NCBI GenBank assembly: GCA_937920585.1
Contig: CAKZSB010000126.1
Span: 1-47,081 of the forward strand
Reading direction: 5' to 3'
From: an uncultured Granulosicoccaceae bacterium
Lineage (GTDB): Bacteria > Pseudomonadota > Gammaproteobacteria > Granulosicoccales > Granulosicoccaceae
DNA length: 47,081 nucleotides
The notes beneath the pieces were generated by a model. It did no database searches. It was not told where the DNA came from and worked only from the letters and a program-made list of their open reading frames with translations. The translations under genes were made by a program, and so were the position numbers. This document shows, in pieces, positions 40,901 to 47,081 of this stretch. Within the stretch, counting starts at the first letter, position 1. Every line of letters starts with the position of its first letter.

Positions 40901-41039
40901 GCTGTTTCCGCTTGTTGTATGTGAGCGCGAATGCTGTTTTGCTCGTCGGGCTCGTCAGATGTGGCTTTGTCGCCGTCTTACCTGTGCCTTGAATCCCGGA
41001 TCAACATAGAGCACTTTGAAACAGGCGGATTGATGTCCG

Positions 41040-41447
41040 TTAGCCGAGCGGCGCAAGGGTGTCGCGGGTAAAGTGGTGGCCGGCGTCGGTCAACAGCGTC
41101 CGCACCTTTGTAATCTCTCGTGTCCGAACCAGAATGTAGTCGCGGTAAAACGTGGACATCACGAAGATCCCGAGCCCGGCACTCGACACGGGTTGCACGA
41201 CAGCGAGCACAACGCCGGGTTGATCAAACTCGAACTTGCTCGAAATCCTGATAGCCGTCCAGCCGGCCGAGTATTCGGTTTGCGCGGGAACCCGTTGTGA
41301 CAGGCACACCACAGAGATCTCGTCGTTTGCGAAAGTCACGTTAACCAGCCCGTCGCCTGAAACCCAGTCCGGCAGGGCCTGATTTGCCGGCAGTCGGCAC
41401 ACCGCGTAGTCACCTGATAGTTCTGCAAGCTCCAGCGCAACAGGCAT
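41040..41447 (-). CDS. ACT-domain protein
   Basis: 135 residues with two ACT-like halves. The first contains 'YAVCRLPANQALPDWV' and 'VCLSQRVPAQ', the second 'RISSKFEFDQPGVVLAVVQPVSSAGLGIFVMSTFYRDYILVRTREITKVRTLL' (given in part). The double-ACT pattern, with 'GIFVMSTFYRDYILV', is typical of small stand-alone amino-acid-sensing ACT proteins related to CASTOR-type sensors. It probably binds an amino acid in the cytoplasm; the ligand and partner are unknown. AGGAG lies 7 bases before the ATG at 41447. Confidence 0.8.
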   Translation of the reverse strand: MPVALELAELSGDYAVCRLPANQALPDWVSGDGLVNVTFANDEISVVCLSQRVPAQTEYSAGWTAIRISSKFEFDQPGVVLAVVQPVSSAGLGIFVMSTFYRDYILVRTREITKVRTLLTDAGHHFTRDTLAPLG

Positions 41448-42065
41448 GGGCTGCTCCTGAATTCAAAGCCCCAGTGTGGGCGTAACCGCTGCGAATGTCA
41501 CTCACGACAGGCAGGTGTCCGGGGCCGAAAATCACGCCAGCGAATGGCGGGTAAGCGTACCTGACAGCGGCTACAGACCGACCTTTAGCCCACAATCCGA
41601 GGGGTGATTCGACCGCCTTGATCATAGCTGACACGGGGCGCGCATAGACCATAGGCAATCATATTGGTTGTTGTATACTCGCTCGCTTGGACGGTTGCGC
41701 TATCCATTGTGTTGCCTGCTCGCAGTGACCGATTAAGGCAATTTGCAACCCGCGACTTCTGCCGGTTTCGTTGCAAAGCGAGGTCCGCAGCGGTGGTCGA
41801 GTTGATCGGTTCAGCCGGGGTCCGGCTGCGTGCTGCACAATCGTCAACGCTACGCGCTCTTGCGGGGCTTATGTGCGAGTGATGCGCGTTCGAATCCAAG
41901 ACAAATGGCTGCCAGCTTTGGCATCCTTTGTTGGAAACCCTGTCGTCAGTCTGACGCAATGACGGCGTGGATAACACTTTGCGGAGTTTGCGATGTGATT
42001 GACGCACAGAGACAAACGAGCACATTGCGTCGTTAAATTAACGGGTCATTCTGGAGACCAATATC
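41448..42065. other. Gene-free divergent region upstream of the ABC transporter operon
   Basis: 618 bp. Several short frames run through it on both strands, but none has a ribosome binding site or a recognisable product. It holds a sigma-54-like element at 41968-41982 and the short hairpin AGCCGG/CCGGCT near 41815. I see no RNA gene. Confidence 0.5.
41968..41982 (+). promoter_or_regulatory. Candidate sigma-54 promoter of the ABC operon
   Basis: TGGATAACACTTTGC keeps the invariant GG and GC with exactly 10 bases between them, plus the TTGC of the -12 box. The middle of the -24 box (ATAAC rather than CACG) is poor. The start site would be near 41994, about 70 bases before the first ATG. Confidence 0.35.
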
Positions 42066-43022
42066 ATGAAATTAGTGAAAAGCATAACAGCCGCTGTAGC
42101 GATGGGCCTTGGGTCCTCTGCAATGGCAGCTGACAGCGTTAACGTCGCGTTCTTTCTGGAATGGGCTACACCCAACCTGATCGCGAAGGCCGACAAGGTC
42201 TACTCTGAAGCCATGGGCGTCGACGTCAACTGGACAGATTTCTCCACTGGCGTTGCAATGACAGAAGCGATGCTGGCCGGCGACATCGACATCGCTTACA
42301 GCCAGGGCCTGGCGCCCTTCGTCACCGCGATTCAGCAAGGTGCACCGCTGAAGATGGTTGGCGTTGCTGTGGTTTACGAAGCGAATGACTGCTTCGTGCG
42401 AAACGGCATCGGCATCGATGCGTCAAACGCCTCCGAGCTCGAAGGTCGCACCGTAGCTGTGCCACTCAACACCATGGCTGACTTCTCTTTCCGCAAGCAA
42501 ATGAGTGCACTGAACGTCGATATCTCCACCATGGAGATCGTTGACCAGGCTCCGCCCGATGGCGCTGCGTCACTGGCTGACGGTTCAGTCGACATGGCCT
42601 GCATCTTCGGTGGAAACTCAGCCAAGGCAGCAGGCGAAGTCGGTACACCCATCATGACTGCAGACGAAAAGAAAGCTGCTGACATCGGCTCTTTCGACGT
42701 TGTCTCTGTCACCGAGTCGTTCGCGACAGAAAACCCCGATCTGCTCAAGACCTTCATGGAAATCACCGAAGAGGCGAACGGCGCCTGGATCGGATCTGAC
42801 GCACAATTGGCGATGGTTGCCGAAGGCGCTGGCATGACCGTTGATCAGACAAAGAACCAGCTTAATGGTATGAGCTTCCCGTCTGCTTCAGAGCAGCTGG
42901 AAGGCTACTTTGGCAAAGACGGTACAGCAGCATCTGCTGCGGCTTCTCTGGGTCTTGTCTTCTCCGACGACTCAGACGGCTCTGCCATCGCCAAAACCAT
43001 TGATGGTTCGTTCCTGAAGTAG
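42066..43022 (+). CDS. TauA-like ABC transporter substrate-binding protein
   Basis: 318 residues. The signal peptide (1-21, cleaved after 'GLGSSAMA') makes it periplasmic. The mature part has the pattern of taurine/sulfonate binding proteins: 'VNVAFFLEWATPNLIAKADKVYSEAMGVDVNWTDFSTGVAMTEAMLAGDIDIAY' (given in part), 'LEGRTVAVPLNTMADFSFRKQM' (given in part) and 'IVDQAPPDGAASLADGSVDMACIFG'. The order of strands and the spacing fit TauA, but the ligand-contact residues are not clear enough to name taurine over another sulfonate, betaine or amine. The ATPase and permease genes follow, with a terminator-like hairpin between. Confidence 0.85.
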   Translation: MKLVKSITAAVAMGLGSSAMAADSVNVAFFLEWATPNLIAKADKVYSEAMGVDVNWTDFSTGVAMTEAMLAGDIDIAYSQGLAPFVTAIQQGAPLKMVGVAVVYEANDCFVRNGIGIDASNASELEGRTVAVPLNTMADFSFRKQMSALNVDISTMEIVDQAPPDGAASLADGSVDMACIFGGNSAKAAGEVGTPIMTADEKKAADIGSFDVVSVTESFATENPDLLKTFMEITEEANGAWIGSDAQLAMVAEGAGMTVDQTKNQLNGMSFPSASEQLEGYFGKDGTAASAAASLGLVFSDDSDGSAIAKTIDGSFLK

Positions 43023-43070
43023 AGACGAGCACGGTTTTGCAACAGCTCCCGGGCTGATTGCATGTGTTCG

Positions 43071-43100
43071 AGGCGGAGTCTCCACGAGGCTCCGCCTTTT
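43071..43100 (+). terminator. Intrinsic terminator between binding-protein and ATPase genes
   Basis: Stem AGGCGGAGTC/GGCTCCGCCT (10 bp with one G-U pair), 7-nt loop, then TTT. It sits 48 bp after the binding-protein stop, inside the operon. Partial read-through would make more binding protein than transporter, a common arrangement. Confidence 0.65.
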
Positions 43101-43131
43101 GCTTTGTCACTTTCAATTTTGCGCTGAGTCT

Positions 43132-43929
43132 ATGGCCAATCTAACCTCAGACAACCTTTGCATGACCTTCACCAATCCGCAGACCGGTGCGGCTGTCGAG
43201 GCTTTAAAGGATGTCAATTTCACGCTCAAAAAAGGCGAAATTTTGTCGGTTCTGGGTCCGTCGGGTTGTGGTAAGACAACTCTGCTGAACATCATTGCCG
43301 GCTTCATCAACCCGACCAGCGGCAAAATCGCGCTGGGTGACAATGAAATTACCGGACCCGGGGTCGAGCGCGGCATGGTGTTTCAACAGGGTGCACTGTT
43401 TGAGTGGCTGCCAGTGTCTAAAAACGTGGATTTTGGCCTGCGGATGAAGAAAACGCCGAAAAAAGAAGCCGCAGCACAGGTCGAAAAGTGGCTCGATACC
43501 GTTGGACTGCAGGGCTTCGGCGATACACCCACCTATCAGCTATCGGGCGGCATGCAGCAACGCGTGGCGCTGGCGCGCTGCCTGGTTAATGATCCCGATG
43601 TAATCTTGATGGACGAACCGCTGGGTGCACTCGACGCACTGACACGCGAGAAAATGCAGAGTCTGGTCCTCGATCTCTGGAAGGAGACCGGCAAGACCAT
43701 CATGATCATCACACACTCGGTCGAAGAGGCGCTGTTGCTTGGAGAGCGATTGTTTGTCATGGCGCCGCGGCCGGGCCGGCTGCACAAGGAATACCGTCTG
43801 CCATTTGCCGAAATGGGGCTCACACAGTCGTTGCGCGACGTCAAAAAAGATCCGTACTTTTCAGAAGTGCGCGAGGAAATTCTGACGATGATCTGGAACA
43901 TGGAAGAGGAGATCATGGGGCGTGTCTGA
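43132..43929 (+). CDS. TauB-like ABC transporter ATP-binding protein
   Basis: 265 residues from ATG 43132; the frame opens at 43099, but that start lies in the terminator. All nucleotide-binding motifs are present: Walker A 'GPSGCGKTT', Q-loop '[14 protein letters not shown]', signature '[13 protein letters not shown]', Walker B '[12 protein letters not shown]' and H-loop '[10 protein letters not shown]'. The sequence groups with TauB/SsuB/nitrate-type importers. It energises uptake of the ligand bound by the upstream protein. Its last eight bases overlap the permease start, showing translational coupling. Confidence 0.92.
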   Translation: MANLTSDNLCMTFTNPQTGAAVEALKDVNFTLKKGEILSVLGPSGCGKTTLLNIIAGFINPTSGKIALGDNEITGPGVERGMVFQQGALFEWLPVSKNVDFGLRMKKTPKKEAAAQVEKWLDTVGLQGFGDTPTYQLSGGMQQRVALARCLVNDPDVILMDEPLGALDALTREKMQSLVLDLWKETGKTIMIITHSVEEALLLGERLFVMAPRPGRLHKEYRLPFAEMGLTQSLRDVKKDPYFSEVREEILTMIWNMEEEIMGRV

Positions 43930-45862
43930 TTTCTTTCATTGGCTTTCTGTCAATCGGGCGACTATCGCTGCGTTCCTGATTATTCTTTTACTCATCACCT
44001 TCGTCTTTTCGATTGTCATCGGCAGGCGGCTCTCGGCCATCCGCGACAAAGACGAAGTCTTCGGCGATCCCGAGCGAACCAAAGGTGGATGGTACTGGGC
44101 CGTATGTGGTGTCAGTGCCTTGTTGCTGATCTGGTTCTACTTTTCGTGGGGTAGCGCGCGCGCCTATTTTCCTAAATCCGCGAACGAATTGTGTCAGGTG
44201 GCAAAGTTGCACGATGCAGTGTCACCTATCAATGCGGCGTTGCCATCGGGTTCGCGCTACTTTAAATCGACCACGCTGGTCGCTCGCAACTCCGAGCAGC
44301 TAAGAGCGCTAAGAGCGGGATTTCCGGTCGCCGCCTTCAGTGCGGCTGAAGGCACTGAAGTTGAAAGCCTGTTCGATGAATTGCATGGCTTGATCGGAAT
44401 CTATTCCGATCCGGACAAACAGGACCCCGAGTCAAATTCCAAGCTCGCGAGCCTGGTCGATGAAATCAATGGTCTGTCCGGTCGTCTGCGCGATGGCCAC
44501 AGTGGATATGAACCAGCGCCTGAAGCTGCCTCCCAGTCCGCCTGGGGTTTGACCCACATTGAAATTCCGCTGCTGCCGGAGACGGCGCGCGGTGCCTTAT
44601 TTGACAAGGTTGCAAACGATGCGCAGGGCGTTGCAAAGAATTTTCTGAAAGCCCGCAATGCGCCGCCAGCGGCAGTGGACGCGATTGCCGATATTCGCGC
44701 GCGAATCGATGTACTTGCCGCAGGCGCTGCGCCAGAGGGGGCCGACGAGGCCGCACTCAAGGATCGCAACAACTTTATCAAATCCTTGGATCGAATCTTC
44801 AAACGGCTCGATGATGGCACCATTTTTCCGGCCGCCGCACTCGACGGTGTCGACGACGCCATGGCGGGTCTGCAGCAAGCCACTCAGTCGGCCAAGGGAT
44901 TTGGTTTGCGATTTGTTGAAAGCGGATTCATGCCGGGTGGCAGTATTATCAAGTCGCGTACTCAGTGCACCGAGCAGGGATCAGGACGCTGGCTGCCAAA
45001 ACCGACTGACGTCGTCGCCAAGTTTGGCCTGCTTGCCAATCCGGATCTGGAAGCGGGTGGTGGTTTCAAAGGCACGCCGTTGTTCTGGTGGAAGTGGCTG
45101 CCGATCGCCGATGTGGTTGGCTTCTTCACACCGGACTGGATTGCCGACGTCATTCCAGGTGAGTTCGGTCGCCATGGTCCCGACGGAAATTTCGAACCCA
45201 ATCTGAAAGACCGCGTGCTTGCGTTTGCACAGGGCGATGTGCCGATGGGTCACGTGCCGATGTTCGCCGGCCACATCTGGGATTCGCTGTTTCGCGTGCT
45301 GGTAGCGCTGGCGCTCGGCATACTACTCGGCGTGCCGCTCGGTATATTCATGGGGGTTTCGCGGTTCTTCAAATCCTTTTTTGATCCGCTGATCGAGCTG
45401 TACCGGCCCGTGCCGCCACTGGCCTGGGCGCCACTGATTCTGACCATCTTCGGGATTCAGGATGACGGCAAGATCTTCCTGCTGTTCATGGTTGCGTTTG
45501 CGATCATGGTGATCTCCGCGCGAACGGGCGCCTCAGGTACACAGCTGTCGAAAATTCGTGCCTCCCACTCACTGGGTGCGAGTACCGGGCAGATTCTGCG
45601 CAATGTGATTTTGCCGAACGCAATGCCTGAAATTCTCACGGGGATACGGATTGCGATCGGCGTGTGCTGGGGTACTCTGGTCGCGGCGGAGATGCTGGCT
45701 GGCACAACCGGTGTCGGTTTCGTCGAAAACGTGGCGCGCACAGTATCCGACTACGAGCTCATCTGGGTCACGATTCTGATCATGGGGCTGCTCGGCCTGA
45801 TGTTTGATCTGTTCATGCGCTGGGTAATCGACAAGAGCATTCCGTGGCGTGGCAAAGGCTAG
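43922..45862 (+). CDS. ABC transporter permease with a large N-terminal periplasmic domain
   Basis: 646 residues from GTG 43922, more than twice a TauC-type permease (about 275). Two helices come first (12-34 and 56-76), followed by roughly 300 or more residues (80 to about 440) that should lie in the periplasm. That part is rich in Ala, Asp and helix-forming stretches, with no family I recognise. The standard permease domain starts near 450 and includes '[23 protein letters not shown]' (given in part) and the EAA loop '[25 protein letters not shown]' (547-571). Overlap with the ATPase gene confirms the operon. The extra domain may help capture substrate or contact the binding protein; that is inference. 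Confidence 0.88.
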   Translation: MSDFFHWLSVNRATIAAFLIILLLITFVFSIVIGRRLSAIRDKDEVFGDPERTKGGWYWAVCGVSALLLIWFYFSWGSARAYFPKSANELCQVAKLHDAVSPINAALPSGSRYFKSTTLVARNSEQLRALRAGFPVAAFSAAEGTEVESLFDELHGLIGIYSDPDKQDPESNSKLASLVDEINGLSGRLRDGHSGYEPAPEAASQSAWGLTHIEIPLLPETARGALFDKVANDAQGVAKNFLKARNAPPAAVDAIADIRARIDVLAAGAAPEGADEAALKDRNNFIKSLDRIFKRLDDGTIFPAAALDGVDDAMAGLQQATQSAKGFGLRFVESGFMPGGSIIKSRTQCTEQGSGRWLPKPTDVVAKFGLLANPDLEAGGGFKGTPLFWWKWLPIADVVGFFTPDWIADVIPGEFGRHGPDGNFEPNLKDRVLAFAQGDVPMGHVPMFAGHIWDSLFRVLVALALGILLGVPLGIFMGVSRFFKSFFDPLIELYRPVPPLAWAPLILTIFGIQDDGKIFLLFMVAFAIMVISARTGASGTQLSKIRASHSLGASTGQILRNVILPNAMPEILTGIRIAIGVCWGTLVAAEMLAGTTGVGFVENVARTVSDYELIWVTILIMGLLGLMFDLFMRWVIDKSIPWRGKG

Positions 45863-45869
45863 CCATAGT

Positions 45870-45896
45870 CCTGACCCGCTGCTGCGGGTCAGGTTT
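45870..45896. terminator. Strong hairpin between convergent permease and amidase genes
   Basis: Perfect 10-bp stem CCTGACCCGC/GCGGGTCAGG with a 4-nt loop, followed by TTT on the plus strand. It lies in the 66-bp gap between the two gene ends and probably terminates the ABC operon. Confidence 0.65.
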
Positions 45897-45928
45897 CAAG
45901 TTAAAGCAGTTTGATTTGTGATTGGCTC

Positions 45929-47081
45929 TTATAGCCCGTAGTGGCGCTGGATTCGCGCGTCGATCGGCAAACGATCGGCCAGTCCCAGTTCTGTTTCCAG
46001 TATCGTGGCGGCGGCCAGCAATTGTGCCTCGCCGCGCGGCTTGCCCATGATCTGCATGCCAACAGGCAAGCCATTGGCGGTGTGACCGCAGGGCAGGCTG
46101 AGCACCGGGCAGCCCGTCAGGCTTAACGCGAAAGTAATCGCAAACCAGTCGATGTAGGTCTCGCAGGGCTTGCCATTTATTGTCTCGACATAGCGTTGCT
46201 CAATCGGAAAGGGTTCGATTGAAGCGGCCGGGCAAATTAACAAATCGTGATGCTGGAAGAAGGTTTCCAGCTGTTGATACAACTTCCAGCGATAGCGTTC
46301 GGCGGCGAATATCTCATGCGCCTGAATGTTCAGACCACGCTCGATGTTGCCGATGATCTCCGGCGCAATGGCATCGCGGTGATTGTCATAGAGATCGCCC
46401 ATCATCGTTGCGATCAATACCGCGCGCAGGGTTTGAAAGCTATCGAGCGCGGCCGAAAAATCGGGGATATCACCCGTGACATCGGCACCGGCTAATCGCC
46501 GAGTAGCCGCCTCGCAGATGTCGGCGATTTCTGGCTCCATCGGCACGATGCCCAGATCGCGGCTGAACGCCACCCGCAGTTTGCCTGGTGCAGCACCCAG
46601 GGAATCGACAAACGACGTGGCGGGCGCCTCGAAAGACAACGGATCACCGGCGTGGAAACCACAGCCGGCGTCCAGCATCAATGCGACATCGGCGACGTTG
46701 CGCGCCATCGGGCCCTCTACCCAGAGAGAATCGAATGCCTGTAGTCGGCTGCCGCGCGGCACGCGACCCGGGCCGGGCCGCAAGCCCACGACACCATTGA
46801 ATGCGGCCGGCGTGCGCAGGCTGCCGCCCAGATCGTTGCCGGTCGCAAGCCACACCATGCCGGCCGCAAGTGCCGCGGCGGAACCACCCGAAGAACCGCC
46901 GGCACTGCGTGCCAGATTCCATGGATTGCGAGTGGTGCCAAACACCGGGTTGAAGGTGTGTCCGCCGGCCCACTCTGGTACGTTTGACTTGGCAATGGGT
47001 ATCGCACCATTGCTCTCAAGCGTTGCGACCGTGTAGTCAGATTGCGGGGGCACAAAGTCACTGAATATGGGTGAGCCAAAT
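45929..47081 (-). CDS. Amidase signature family enzyme, C-terminal part
   Basis: Partial: the frame stays open through the window's right edge, so the 5' end (probably about 100 codons with the catalytic Lys) is missing; 'GSPIFSDFVPP' at the edge is the usual amidase lead-in. The visible 384 residues contain the amidase signature 'NPWNLARSAGGSSGGSAAALAAGM' (given in part), with the bridging Ser and the nucleophile-region Ser of the Ser-Ser-Lys triad, 'GNDLGGSLRTPAAFNGVVGLRPG' and the C-terminal 'PVLSLPCGHTANGLPVGMQIMG'. It hydrolyses an amide; the substrate cannot be told. It lies tail-to-tail with the ABC permease gene. Confidence 0.88.
   Translation of the reverse strand, partial: FGSPIFSDFVPPQSDYTVATLESNGAIPIAKSNVPEWAGGHTFNPVFGTTRNPWNLARSAGGSSGGSAAALAAGMVWLATGNDLGGSLRTPAAFNGVVGLRPGPGRVPRGSRLQAFDSLWVEGPMARNVADVALMLDAGCGFHAGDPLSFEAPATSFVDSLGAAPGKLRVAFSRDLGIVPMEPEIADICEAATRRLAGADVTGDIPDFSAALDSFQTLRAVLIATMMGDLYDNHRDAIAPEIIGNIERGLNIQAHEIFAAERYRWKLYQQLETFFQHHDLLICPAASIEPFPIEQRYVETINGKPCETYIDWFAITFALSLTGCPVLSLPCGHTANGLPVGMQIMGKPRGEAQLLAAATILETELGLADRLPIDARIQRHYGL

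Noticed and set aside
41585-42025. 146-codon minus frame before the ABC operon
   Set aside because: No recognisable sequence or start signal, and it would cover the promoter region of the operon.

Overview
The window looks like chromosomal DNA of a free-living, metabolically versatile, probably marine Gram-negative bacterium. TamA/TamB, an OmpA-domain protein, a lipoprotein with a lipobox and a TauABC-like transporter point to a proteobacterium, most likely a gammaproteobacterium. The exact lineage is inference; something near Granulosicoccaceae would fit, but the sequence alone cannot prove it. I see no rRNA, tRNA, CRISPR array, insertion sequence, integrase or phage gene.

Layout. 1-5.6 kb: the 3' end of a molybdopterin hydroxylase gene, a single-chain biotin-dependent acyl-CoA carboxylase (minus), a DsbA-fold isomerase and an enoyl-CoA hydratase, consistent with CoA-linked or aromatic catabolism. 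5.8-7.7 kb: a LuxR-type regulator whose reading frame is broken by an in-frame TGA, then an isonitrile hydratase (inhA). 8.1-14.5 kb: a lipoprotein with a duplicated domain, overlapped tail-to-tail by a patatin-like phospholipase; then a large SAM/class III cyclase/AAA ATPase/TPR signalling protein, preceded by a structured leader that ends in an intrinsic terminator. 14.6-18.0 kb (minus): kynureninase, tryptophan 2,3-dioxygenase and an enolase-superfamily enzyme. 18.5-23.7 kb: a LarA-like protein, a mandelate racemase-like enzyme, two small proteins, a glutathione S-transferase and a class IV aminotransferase. 23.8-29.8 kb: a large membrane-anchored patatin, divergent from a DUF917/hydantoinase-type pair.

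29.8-40.9 kb is an envelope block: a periplasmic coiled-coil protein with a membrane anchor (minus), tamA-tamB followed directly by a VTT (TVP38/DedA-type) membrane protein, an MscS-like TM-helix-repeat protein, and an inner-membrane-anchored OmpA-domain protein with eleven thrombospondin type 3 calcium repeats. 41.0-45.9 kb holds an ACT-domain protein and a TauABC-like ABC operon whose permease carries about 350 extra residues between its N-terminal helices and its permease domain. The window ends inside an amidase gene on the minus strand.

Most promising for follow-up: the tamA-tamB-VTT arrangement (a possible envelope lipid-transport unit), the enlarged ABC permease, the structured and terminator-ended leader of the cyclase gene, the TGA-interrupted LuxR gene, and the mandelate racemase homologue in which the second catalytic lysine is arginine.
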